This document shows positions 6,230 to 13,917 of a DNA stretch of 64,000 nt, piece by piece. The position numbers were made by a program, and so were the translations under genes. The notes below the pieces were generated by a model. It did no database searches. It saw only the letters and a list, made by a program, of their open reading frames with translations, and was not told the DNA's origin. This DNA is from an uncultured Christensenellaceae bacterium. Lineage in GTDB: Bacteria; Bacillota; Clostridia; Christensenellales; Pumilibacteraceae. The stretch lies in NCBI GenBank assembly GCA_910587455.1, contig CAJULK010000003.1, positions 1 to 64,000 on the forward strand, given 5' to 3'. The first letter of the stretch is position 1; the number at the start of each line of letters is the position of its first letter.

Positions 6230-7147
6230 ATGAGTTCTTTCGAAGATCTTCGTATCGTTGACAATTTCTATCAGACTTCTGCGTTTTTTCCGATGCCGAC
6301 CGTTCTTGCCGGAACGGTTTCCGAAAACGGCAAGACCAATCTCGGCGCGTACTCGCTGTGCTTTCCGTATTATATTGCGGGTAAAGACCGTTATGCTATG
6401 TTGTTGGAGTGCCGGAACAGTTCCAATACCGCGCAGAACATTCTCTGCGGCAGCAAGGTTTCGCTCAACTTCATACCCGACGACCGAAAGTATTTTAAGG
6501 AAGCCGTTCGGCTCGGATTTCCGGGAGAAACTACCGACGAAAAAATGAGGGATTGTGTTTTCACGCTGGAGCGCGGAATTGCCGAGGGCGACCGACCGCT
6601 CGTAGTCGCGGAAGCGTTTCAGGTTTTCGAATGTACTTGGGACAGCGAACTTGACGGCGCGTCCGCGGACAAGCCCGGTTTATCGGAAGGTTATGACCCG
6701 CCGTACCGCAATTTCAACGGTATTACGAGTAGGTACGGCGCGCATTTTATACTCAATATAGACAAGATATTGATGAAGAAGAAATACCGCGACGCGATAA
6801 TCAACGGCGCGTCCGCTAAAACTTTTCCCAAAGTGCCCGTCGATTACGGCTACCGAGACAGCACCGATTTTTGGTGCTCGGCGTTCCGTAAGCCCTTTGC
6901 CGAAAAGATCCCCGCAAAAGACGGCGATATAGGCACGGTAAAGTATGCTGCGAAGCGCGTCGATCCCGATATTACGTTCACCGACGAGGCGTGCGCACGG
7001 CTCACAAAGATCCCGCGGATATTTCTTAAACTCGCGCTGCAACAGATGGCGGACATCGCTAAAGAAGAGGGGATCTCGGTCATTGACGAAGCGGCGCTCG
7101 ACATTATTAACGACAAGCGAAGAAAAGAAAAGAAAAACAAAGATTAG
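6230..7147 (+). CDS. Flavin reductase-like domain protein with C-terminal PCP_red-like domain
   Basis: The 305-aa product begins with a split-barrel flavin-binding region (residues 5-190). The signature FPMPTVLAGTVSENGKTNLG, and NTAQNILCGSKVSLNFI further on, are typical of flavin-reductase-like proteins. Residues 245-300 (FTDEACARLTKIPRIFLKLALQQMADIAKEEGISVI) resemble the small PCP_red domain named after the protochlorophyllide reductase 57-kDa subunit, which occurs at the end of unrelated proteins. The substrate is unknown. The tail is very Lys-rich. A ribosome binding site AGAGGT precedes the ATG by about 6 nt. The first domain is well supported; the second rests on resemblance. Confidence 0.78.
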   Translation: MSSFEDLRIVDNFYQTSAFFPMPTVLAGTVSENGKTNLGAYSLCFPYYIAGKDRYAMLLECRNSSNTAQNILCGSKVSLNFIPDDRKYFKEAVRLGFPGETTDEKMRDCVFTLERGIAEGDRPLVVAEAFQVFECTWDSELDGASADKPGLSEGYDPPYRNFNGITSRYGAHFILNIDKILMKKKYRDAIINGASAKTFPKVPVDYGYRDSTDFWCSAFRKPFAEKIPAKDGDIGTVKYAAKRVDPDITFTDEACARLTKIPRIFLKLALQQMADIAKEEGISVIDEAALDIINDKRRKEKKNKD

Positions 7148-7165
7148 CGCTTTGCGATAATACGG

Positions 7166-7277
7166 TCGGGATTCTTCACTTCGGGATTTCCCCTCATTCG
7201 GAATGACAGAGAGCGCAGTGTCGCGAGGCTGCTTCGTTAAACTGTGTCATTCAGAGCGCAAGCGGGCAATCTCGTAA
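7166..7277. repeat. Intergenic palindromic repeat-like element
   Basis: Two inward-facing units flank a short spacer. The left unit reads TCGGGATT..TTCGGAATGACA and ends at 7208. The right unit, TGTCATTCAGAGCGCAAGCG from 7245, runs on to ATCTCGTAA. GAATGACA (7201-7208) and TGTCATTC (7245-7252) are exact inverted copies. The layout recalls widespread REP-like intergenic elements with GATTCTTC..GAATGACA ends. Only one copy is in this window. Confidence 0.5.
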
Positions 7278-7322
7278 GTAATGATATGCGCGCTTCGCGC
7301 AAACTTATACGGGAAAAACATT

Positions 7323-7973
7323 ATGAACAAATTCGAAAACATTATATTCGACCTCGACGGAACGCTGACCGATCCGTTCGACGGCATTACGAGATCGGTC
7401 GAGTACGCTTTGTCGAAGTTCGGCATAACCGTGCCCGACAGGCGCGAGCTTGCGGTTTTCATAGGTCCGCCGCTAATAGGATCGTTCAACGCGTTTTTCG
7501 GGATGAGCGACGCCGACGCCGAGCTTGCCGTAAAATATTACCGCGAGCGTTTCGGTGCGGTAGGCAAGTTCGAGAACGTTGTTTACGACGGTATTCCCGA
7601 AGTTCTTCGATCGCTTGCGGCGGCGGACAGGCGGCTCTTTATAGCGACGAGTAAGCCCGAAATATTTGCGCGGGAGATAACCGATCACTTCGGTCTGACA
7701 GAATACTTCGAATTTGTCGGCGGCGCGACGATGGATGCGGGCAGGATAGAAAAAGCGGACGTTATCTCTTACGTGATGTCGGAGTGCGCGATTTCGAATA
7801 AGGGTGAAACTGTTATGGTGGGCGACAGGAAACACGATGTCATAGGTGCGAAAAAGAACGGAATATCGTCGATAGGCGTGCTTTACGGTTTCGGAGACCG
7901 TGCGGAGCTTAAAGCTGCCGGAGCGGACATTATAGTCGAAACGCCGCACGACATTCTCGAAGTTTTATTGTAA
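7323..7973 (+). CDS. HAD-family phosphatase, phosphoglycolate phosphatase-like
   Basis: The 216-aa product is a subclass I HAD hydrolase. Motif I is IIFDLDGTLTD (about 7-17), motif II the IATSKPE region (about 108), and motif III/IV is GETVMVGDRKHDVIGAKKNGI (about 175-195). A cap domain lies between motifs I and II. The overall pattern matches Gph/PpaX-type enzymes that dephosphorylate small phosphometabolites. The substrate cannot be fixed from sequence. The ATG at 7323 opens directly on the conserved N terminus; an upstream in-frame ATG at 7281 adds a peptide not seen in the family. Confidence 0.87.
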   Translation: MNKFENIIFDLDGTLTDPFDGITRSVEYALSKFGITVPDRRELAVFIGPPLIGSFNAFFGMSDADAELAVKYYRERFGAVGKFENVVYDGIPEVLRSLAAADRRLFIATSKPEIFAREITDHFGLTEYFEFVGGATMDAGRIEKADVISYVMSECAISNKGETVMVGDRKHDVIGAKKNGISSIGVLYGFGDRAELKAAGADIIVETPHDILEVLL

Positions 7974-7986
7974 GCTGTACAGTGCG

Positions 7987-8025
7987 AAAATCGACCGCGT
8001 AAGCGCCGCGCGGCCGATTCGTTTT
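7987..8025 (+). terminator. Probable terminator after the HAD gene
   Basis: AATCG-a-CCGCG pairs with CGCG(cgg)CCGATT with small irregularities, followed by CGTTTT. It sits 14 bp past the stop. Confidence 0.45.
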
Positions 8026-8050
8026 GCCTATAATAAGTTATTGCAGTCCA

Positions 8051-8764
8051 TTATTCTTTTATTTCTCTTACTATCGAAACTTCGCCTGCGTCTACGACAA
8101 CGGTTGCCGCGCCCATTCGGACGACGAGAGATCCGTCCGCCGCGACCGATTCGGCGTAGCCGCGGACTTCCGTGCCGTTGTACACGAAACTTATATTCTT
8201 GCCGACCGTCATGCATAGCTCCGAGTATCGCTTATGATCGAAAGTCGCAAGCGTCGCAATACGCATACGCTTCAAAAGTCCGGCGACGAAATAACTGACT
8301 CTGTTTTCCGGCGCGCAGAGCGTCGTTGCGTTTTCGATCCCGGCATTGTCGAGCTCGGACTGATCGGTAGCGTAGTTTATTCCGACGCCTATAAGGTATT
8401 CGCCGCGGCGGGGGCACTTGCAAAGGATTCCCGCTACTTTTTTGCCGCATTTCATTACGTCGTTTACCCATTTAAGCGACGTTTCGATTCCGAGCACGCT
8501 TTTTACCGCGTCGTGCACCGCCAAGCCGACGGACGGCGCAAGGGTGTGCGCATTTATATGCAGCCCCACTGCGCGCATGACGATGTAAAGTCCGCCTTTA
8601 GGCGAATAAAACTTATGGTCTCCGCGGCCGACGCCGTTGTCCTGACTCAATGCTATGACGGCGTCGTTGTTGCCTATCTCGTCGAACGTTGCGGAACAAT
8701 GCTCGAATACCGCCACTTTTTTCATGCCCGAAAGATCGCGCACGATTTTAGAGTTGATAACCAT
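8051..8764 (-). CDS. birA: Biotin--protein ligase, catalytic type
   Basis: The 237-aa product is a class I biotin protein ligase without the N-terminal DNA-binding domain, so it should biotinylate carboxylase subunits but not act as a repressor. The biotin/AMP loop reads SQDNGVGRGDHKFYSP, and the KWPND motif appears as LKWVNDV, with Val for Pro. KVAGILC and LIGVGINY follow, then a C-terminal SH3-like domain (VRGYAESVAADGSLVV). The start is set at 8764 because the -10 box ends 6 nt upstream of this ATG and directly abuts the alternative ATG at 8770. There is no ribosome binding site, so the mRNA is predicted to be leaderless. Confidence 0.88.
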   Translation of the reverse strand: MVINSKIVRDLSGMKKVAVFEHCSATFDEIGNNDAVIALSQDNGVGRGDHKFYSPKGGLYIVMRAVGLHINAHTLAPSVGLAVHDAVKSVLGIETSLKWVNDVMKCGKKVAGILCKCPRRGEYLIGVGINYATDQSELDNAGIENATTLCAPENRVSYFVAGLLKRMRIATLATFDHKRYSELCMTVGKNISFVYNGTEVRGYAESVAADGSLVVRMGAATVVVDAGEVSIVREIKE

Positions 8765-8770
8765 ACTCAT

Positions 8771-8799
8771 ATTATACAACATTTTACACGGTAAATCAA
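8771..8799 (-). promoter_or_regulatory. Promoter of birA, leaderless type
   Basis: On the minus strand TTGATT (8794-8799), a 17-bp spacer and TATAAT (8771-8776). Transcription starting 7 nt after the -10 box would begin on the A of the ATG at 8764. It is back to back with the apbE promoter, with 10 bp between the two -35 boxes. Confidence 0.78.
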
Positions 8800-8809
8800 G
8801 CGAACGGCC

Positions 8810-8838
8810 TTGCAAATAATCGACAGCTGTGGTATAAT
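8810..8838 (+). promoter_or_regulatory. Promoter of the apbE module
   Basis: TTGCAA (8810-8815), a 17-bp spacer and TATAAT (8833-8838). The leader to the GTG at 8867 is about 22 nt. Confidence 0.78.
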
Positions 8839-8866
8839 ATATTTCGATAAATTGCAGGTTGAGTTA

Positions 8867-10030
8867 GTGAAAAATCGTTTGCGCATTTTAATATCGGCGG
8901 CGAGCGTCGCAATAGCTGTTTTGCTGTTATCGGCATGCGCCGCTTCGGGTTATTCCGTTTACGGCGGCGTGCCCGCGTTTTCCGATGATATTCTGTTTTC
9001 GGCGAAGATAATAGGCGGACGTGCCGATTACGCATACAAGCGGATGAAAACGGCTATCGACGGCATAAACGCTCAGGTGTCGGCGACGCGCGCAGACAGC
9101 GATATAGCGCGGCTTAATGCTGCTGCGGCAGGCGAACGCGTGCGGGTTGGAAGTCACACGTATGCGCTTTTCAATCTCGCGCTCGAATATTACGAACTTA
9201 CTGACGGTGCGTTCAACTGCGCTGTTACGCCGCTCGCGCGACTGTGGCGAGTCGATCCCGATTCGATAGCGGAGCTTCGTCCCGAGCTCGGCGGCGATGC
9301 TGTAACCGACGTCGAACTTCCTTCGGCGGAGCAAACGCGGCAAACGCTCGCGTATTGCGATCCGCGCACCGTAACCGCTTCGGAATCGAACGGCGAATAT
9401 TATCTGACTAAATCGGACGGGAGAACGATGCTCGATTTCGGCGGCGTGGCAAAGGGCTATGCAGTAGATATTTGCGCAGACATTCTCGACTGTTACGACA
9501 TTTCGTCGGCGCTTATAGACATATCGGGCAACGCGTATTTTTACGGACGGTACATCGACGGCGGCAATGCCGCGGATTGGAATGTCGGAGTGCTTGCGCC
9601 GCGCCCGAGACAGACGGCTGAGCGCGGCTACGTTATTGCGTTTTCTGAGGAAGGCGATGCGTCGGCCGTCACGAGCGGCGATTATATGCGGTATTATACG
9701 GCAGCGGTAGGCGGCGAAACGCTGTACGTACAGCACATAATCGGCACGGACGGCGTTCCCGTCGGCGTGGAGCTGTCGGACGGCGGCTGGCGCAATACAG
9801 AAGAATGGGTGACGTCGGCTACCGTAATAGGCGAGAGCAGCGCGCTGTGCGACGCGCTCGCCACCGCGGTGTGCGTACTCGGCGCAGAGGACGGCGGCAG
9901 GCTTTTGAAAAAGGTGGGTTACAAAGGGTTGATTTTTACCGAAAAAAGGTATACAATTATCGGTAACGTACCGTTATACAAACCCGATATTTACAACGGG
10001 TATACCGCGTACGGGCGTTATGAACTTTGA
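8867..10030 (+). CDS. apbE: FAD:protein FMN transferase (ApbE), lipoprotein
   Basis: The 387-aa product is an ApbE-type flavinyltransferase, which moves FMN from FAD onto Ser/Thr of target proteins such as RnfG and RnfD. A lipobox (LLLSAC, Cys24) anchors it outside the membrane. Family motifs run in order: GAFNCAVTPLARLW, DFGGVAKGYAVD (about 189-200), ALIDISGNAYFYG, AVTSGDYMRYY (about 267), HIIGTDGVPVG and VTSATVIGESSALCDALATA with the metal-binding Asp. LIDISGN departs slightly from the usual LINLGGN. The GTG at 8867 starts a clean signal peptide; an upstream in-frame ATG at 8810 would overlap the promoter. The 3' end overlaps the next gene by 11 nt. Confidence 0.92.
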   Translation: MKNRLRILISAASVAIAVLLLSACAASGYSVYGGVPAFSDDILFSAKIIGGRADYAYKRMKTAIDGINAQVSATRADSDIARLNAAAAGERVRVGSHTYALFNLALEYYELTDGAFNCAVTPLARLWRVDPDSIAELRPELGGDAVTDVELPSAEQTRQTLAYCDPRTVTASESNGEYYLTKSDGRTMLDFGGVAKGYAVDICADILDCYDISSALIDISGNAYFYGRYIDGGNAADWNVGVLAPRPRQTAERGYVIAFSEEGDASAVTSGDYMRYYTAAVGGETLYVQHIIGTDGVPVGVELSDGGWRNTEEWVTSATVIGESSALCDALATAVCVLGAEDGGRLLKKVGYKGLIFTEKRYTIIGNVPLYKPDIYNGYTAYGRYEL

Positions 10031-10406
10031 AAAGATAAAAAAGGTCAAGAATTCCAAGCCGGTCACCGTACTCGACGCGGTATTCGCCGCCGTGCTGGCG
10101 GTTGCTATCGGGTTGAGTTTCTTTTTCGTTTACCGCCGACCCGCCGAAACGGTGACTGTAACCGTGTACGGAAAAACGGTGTACAGCGGTTCGATAGCCG
10201 TTGATAAGGATTTGGAGCTCGAACATATTACCGTGCACATTCGAGGCAAAAAGATTTGGGTGACCGATGCCGATTGTCCCGACCGTACGTGCGTCAAAAC
10301 GGGCGTTATTTCGCGCGCAGGTCAGTCGATAGTGTGTTTGCCCAATGCGACGGTGGTTGCCGTAAGCGGCAAAAGCGACTTGCAGTGGGAGACGGGCGGC
10401 AGATGA
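10020..10406 (+). CDS. NusG domain II membrane-anchored protein
   Basis: The 128-aa product has one N-terminal membrane segment (about 18-38, VLDAVFAAVLAVAIGLSFFF). Outside it is a small beta domain typical of 'NusG domain II' proteins: VTVYGKTVYSGSIAVDK, then ITVHIRGKKIWVTDADCPDRTCVKTGVISRAGQSIVCLPN. The CPDRTC pair is characteristic. The role is not established, but the family repeatedly sits beside ApbE and Gx transporters in Firmicutes redox clusters. It overlaps apbE by 11 nt and its stop overlaps the next start (ATGA), so the three genes form an operon. Confidence 0.85.
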   Translation: MNFEKIKKVKNSKPVTVLDAVFAAVLAVAIGLSFFFVYRRPAETVTVTVYGKTVYSGSIAVDKDLELEHITVHIRGKKIWVTDADCPDRTCVKTGVISRAGQSIVCLPNATVVAVSGKSDLQWETGGR

Positions 10407-10960
10407 AGCGTTTGGGAATTTCGGCGCACAAGAGCGGCGTGTCGCAAACTGCTCGGCTTGTCACGCTCGCGTTTTTAACGGCTTTGGCGCTTATCGTATC
10501 GGTTTTGGAAAACATGTTTCCGCCGCTCATTCCGCTCGCGCCAGGGGCGAAGCTCGGACTGGGAAACATAGCGCCGTTGATCGCGCTTATAATTCTCGGA
10601 ACCGGCGACGCTTATGCGGTTATGATCGTAAAGAGCCTTTTGGGTGCGATCGTTTCCGGCGGCGTGTCCGGACTTATGTATTCCGTTCCGTCGGGACTCG
10701 CGGCGCTGACCGTAGAGGTAATACTGTTCATGCTCGTATTCGACCGCATGTCGGTGGCAATGATAAGTCTTGTCGGCGCAATGGTTTTCAATGCCGTGCA
10801 ACTCGGCGTTGCTACGCTTATTACGGGTGTGAATCTCGTCGTGCTGCTGCCGTGGCTGCTTCTTGCCGGATTTCTCGCAGGCGGATTTACCGGACTATTG
10901 ACCTATTATATCGTTAAAAGACTGCCGTATTCCGTTTACGGACGGCGCGGACGGCGGTAG
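10403..10960 (+). CDS. Gx transporter family membrane protein
   Basis: The 185-aa product has five or six membrane segments and the look of the Gx_transp family (PF07456), often mislabelled heptaprenyl diphosphate synthase component I. The typical start LVTLAFLTALALIVSVLE is followed by PPLIPLAPGAKLGLGN and GDAYAVMIVKSLLGAIVSGG. It is related to S components of ECF-type transporters and is thought to move a small cofactor or precursor. Next to ApbE, a flavin-related substrate is plausible but inferred. The ATG at 10403 overlaps the preceding stop. Confidence 0.82.
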   Translation: MKRLGISAHKSGVSQTARLVTLAFLTALALIVSVLENMFPPLIPLAPGAKLGLGNIAPLIALIILGTGDAYAVMIVKSLLGAIVSGGVSGLMYSVPSGLAALTVEVILFMLVFDRMSVAMISLVGAMVFNAVQLGVATLITGVNLVVLLPWLLLAGFLAGGFTGLLTYYIVKRLPYSVYGRRGRR

Positions 10961-11013
10961 AGCATATTTACAATAAAATCGACGTGCGGTGCGGAAACCG
11001 CAAGGAGGCAAAC

Positions 11014-12225
11014 GTGAAAGAAAACGTATACGACATACTCGAACGCAGAGGATATATCAAACAGACCGTGTATAAGGACGATCTGTACGAAATGCTCGGA
11101 AAGGGCGCGGTGACGTTTTATTGCGGATTCGATCCTACGGCGGACAGTTTGCATATCGGGCACGTTATTCCGCTCATGGTAGCGTCCGTAATGCAAAAGG
11201 CGGGGCACAAGCCAATTTTGCTCGTCGGCGGCGGCACGGCGATGATCGGCGATCCGTCCAACCGCAACGACATGCGCAAGATGATGACAAAAGAAACGAT
11301 AGCCGACAATGTCGCTAAGATACGTCCTCAGCTCGAACGGTTCGTCAGTTTCGACGGCGAGAACGGTGCTTTGCTCGTAAATAACGCCGATTGGCTTTGC
11401 AAACTCAACTATATAGATTTTTTGCGCGACTACGGCGCGTATCTTTCCGTAAACAAAATGCTCACTGCGGATTGCTTTAAGACGCGTTTGGAAAAAGGTT
11501 TGAGCTTTTTGGAATTTAACTACATGCCCATGCAGGCGTACGATTTTCTGCGGCTGTACGAGGATTACGGCTGCGCGCTCGAGATCGGCGGCAACGATCA
11601 GTGGAGCAATATTTTGGCGGGTGCCGACTTTATACGCCGCGTTGCGAGAAAGGATGCATACGCGCTCACATGCACGCTTCTCGAAACAAAAGACGGAAAA
11701 AAGATGGGCAAGACGCAAAAGGGTGCGTTGTGGCTCGATCCGCAAAAAACCACGCCTTATGAAATGTACCAATATTTCCGCAACGTGGGCGACGAGGAAG
11801 TGGAAAACTGTTTGAAATTTTTGACGTTCCTCGATCTCGACGAAATATCGGTGCTTTGCGCGCATCGCGACGAACGTATCAATACGGCGAAAAAGCGGCT
11901 CGCTTTCGAGGTGGTAAAGCTTATTCACGGCGAGGACGCAGCCGTTAAGGCGCAAAACGAGACCGTGGCGGCTTTCGAGGGCGGCAACGCCGAAATGCCT
12001 ACGGCAAACATTTGCGCAGGCGCTGATACGCTTATAACCGATGTGATGACCGAAGCCAAGCTGTGCGCGTCAAAGAGCGAAGCGCGGCGGCTGATCGAGG
12101 GCGGCGGAGTGCGTATAGATGATGTTAAAGTCGATAACGTGTACGGCAAAATAGGCGACTACACAAAATCGAACGAGTTTGTGCTTGCCAAGGGCAAGAA
12201 AGTCAGGCTCAAAGTCAAGTTTTGA
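11014..12225 (+). CDS. tyrS: Tyrosyl-tRNA synthetase
   Basis: The 403-aa product is a bacterial class I TyrRS that charges tRNA-Tyr. HIGH is present at 47-50 (DSLHIGHVIPL) and the KMSKS loop appears as KKMGKT at about 229-234. The tyrosine-pocket segments NYMPMQAYDF and GGNDQWSNI are present. A C-terminal S4 RNA-binding domain (LCASKSEARRLIEGGGVRID) starts at about 345. The GTG start at 11014 has AAGGAGG 5 nt upstream. Its last base is shared with the start of the next gene (TGATG). Confidence 0.97.
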   Translation: MKENVYDILERRGYIKQTVYKDDLYEMLGKGAVTFYCGFDPTADSLHIGHVIPLMVASVMQKAGHKPILLVGGGTAMIGDPSNRNDMRKMMTKETIADNVAKIRPQLERFVSFDGENGALLVNNADWLCKLNYIDFLRDYGAYLSVNKMLTADCFKTRLEKGLSFLEFNYMPMQAYDFLRLYEDYGCALEIGGNDQWSNILAGADFIRRVARKDAYALTCTLLETKDGKKMGKTQKGALWLDPQKTTPYEMYQYFRNVGDEEVENCLKFLTFLDLDEISVLCAHRDERINTAKKRLAFEVVKLIHGEDAAVKAQNETVAAFEGGNAEMPTANICAGADTLITDVMTEAKLCASKSEARRLIEGGGVRIDDVKVDNVYGKIGDYTKSNEFVLAKGKKVRLKVKF

Positions 12226-12833
12226 TGTTTCGTTGTCTTAACGTCGGCGTGAACGAGATCGTCGTCAATAAGTCGAGGTTTTTGGCGTATTCGACGCTTG
12301 CGGAAAGCCGCGACGATGCAAAGGCTTTTGCGGACAAACTGCGCGGGGAGCATGCGGAAGCAAGACATGTATGTTATGCGTTCATAGCCGACGAAAGCGG
12401 CGACTGCTTCGGCTACGACGACGACGGCGAGCCGAACGGCACGGCGGGTAAGCCTATATATTCGGCGCTTGCTGCGAGCGGCGCGCGAAGATCGGCAATA
12501 GCGGTCGTAAGGTATTTCGGCGGCATAAAATTGGGCGCGGGCGGGCTTGCGCGTGCGTACAGGCAGAGTGCGGCGGAACTTATAGAAAAAGTCGGGCTGA
12601 CGAGCGCCGAAAAGTACGCGGAGTACGCCGTCGAATGTGACGGCGAAACGTATAAGAGGATTTCGAGAGCGCTGCACGGCACGCGGTGTGCGATCGAAAA
12701 TATCGTATACGGTGAAAAAGTTTGTTTTTCCGTGCTTGCGCCGAGCGAAAGCGGCGCAGTCGAAAAGCTGACGGCACTGGGCGCGGATCCCGCTGTCAAA
12801 TGCGAACGGTACGTTTATACGGAGGCACGATAA
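12225..12833 (+). CDS. IMPACT/YigZ family protein
   Basis: The 202-aa product belongs to the YigZ/IMPACT family. Conserved blocks are NEIVVNKSRFLAYS, ARHVCYAFIADESGDCFGYDDDGEPNGTAGKPIY and AIAVVRYFGGIKLGAGGLARAYRQSA. The C-terminal half is the smaller ferredoxin-like domain. Bacterial members have no agreed function; links to proline peptidase or to ribosome/tRNA biology have been proposed. The ATG at 12225 overlaps the tyrS stop by one base, and the stop overlaps the aminotransferase start. Confidence 0.9.
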   Translation: MFRCLNVGVNEIVVNKSRFLAYSTLAESRDDAKAFADKLRGEHAEARHVCYAFIADESGDCFGYDDDGEPNGTAGKPIYSALAASGARRSAIAVVRYFGGIKLGAGGLARAYRQSAAELIEKVGLTSAEKYAEYAVECDGETYKRISRALHGTRCAIENIVYGEKVCFSVLAPSESGAVEKLTALGADPAVKCERYVYTEAR

Positions 12834-13888
12834 TGCGTTTTATAAAAGCCGAGTCATTAAAGAAAAAGCCGAGCGACGTTTCGGGCTTCGGAAAGGTTTT
12901 TACCGATTATATGTACGTGCGCGAATATCGCGACGGCAGGTGGAACGACGGTGAAATACGTCGGTTCGACGCGCTCGAACTTTTGCCGTCCGCGTCCGTG
13001 CTCCATTACGGTCAAGCCGCTTTCGAGGGATTGAAAGCGTACCGAGACGACAGGGGTGCGGTCAGGCTGTTCAGACCGGAAATGAATTTCGAACGGCTCA
13101 AAAGTTCGTGCGAGCGGCTTTGTATTCCTACGGTTGAAGTAAGCGATGCGATAGCCGCGCTCACCGAACTCGTGCGTATCGAACGCGATTGGATACCCAC
13201 GGCGGCAGGCACAAGTCTGTATATCAGACCGTTGGTGTTTGCGTGCGACGATTCGCTCGGGGTTCATTCCGCAAAGAATTACAAGTTTATCATCATGCTT
13301 TCTCCGTCGGGTGCGTATTACTCGCACGGCTTTGCTCCCGTTGCGTTAAAGGTCGAGCGCGAGTACGTGCGTGCCGTGGCAGGCGGTACGGGCGCGTTCA
13401 AGGTGATAGGAAACTACGCGGCGAGCATAAAAGCGGGCGATTCGGCAATCGCCGAAGGCTACGATCAAGTACTGTGGTTGGACGGAGTGCATAGGAAGTA
13501 TGTCGAAGAAGTGGGATCTATGAATATATTCTTCGCGTTCGGCGACAAGGTCGTCACTCCCGAACTGAACGGATCCATACTGCCCGGAATTACGCGCGAT
13601 TCATGCATTAAATTGCTTCGAGACGACGGATTTGACGTAGAGGAGCGCAAAATATCCATAGACGAGGTGATCGGCGGAGCGCGGAGCGGCGCGCTTACGG
13701 AAATTTTCGGAACGGGTACCGCCGCCGTTATTTCTCCCGTAGACAGGCTTGGTGACGGCGATGAAGATTTTACGATCGGAGTGCACGGAAAAAGCGGCAA
13801 GATTGCTTCGAGACTGTTCGACGAACTTACGGGCATACAGACTGGAAGATATCCCGATAGGTTCGGCTGGATAAAGGCGTTGCGTTAG
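12833..13888 (+). CDS. ilvE: Branched-chain amino acid aminotransferase
   Basis: The 351-aa product is a fold-type IV PLP aminotransferase of the long (bacterial group II) IlvE type. It transfers the amino group between glutamate and branched-chain 2-oxo acids. VLHYGQAAFEGLKAYR, FRPEMNFERLKSSCERLC, SLYIRPLVFA and the PLP-lysine region GGTGAFKVIGNYAAS (about 183-197) are present, then EEVGSMNIFF and EIFGTGTAAVISPV. Length is normal. The start ATG overlaps the preceding TAA by one base, so it is co-transcribed with tyrS and the YigZ gene. Confidence 0.93.
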   Translation: MRFIKAESLKKKPSDVSGFGKVFTDYMYVREYRDGRWNDGEIRRFDALELLPSASVLHYGQAAFEGLKAYRDDRGAVRLFRPEMNFERLKSSCERLCIPTVEVSDAIAALTELVRIERDWIPTAAGTSLYIRPLVFACDDSLGVHSAKNYKFIIMLSPSGAYYSHGFAPVALKVEREYVRAVAGGTGAFKVIGNYAASIKAGDSAIAEGYDQVLWLDGVHRKYVEEVGSMNIFFAFGDKVVTPELNGSILPGITRDSCIKLLRDDGFDVEERKISIDEVIGGARSGALTEIFGTGTAAVISPVDRLGDGDEDFTIGVHGKSGKIASRLFDELTGIQTGRYPDRFGWIKALR

Positions 13889-13917
13889 GCGGACGCACGA
13901 TCATAAACGGTGATATT

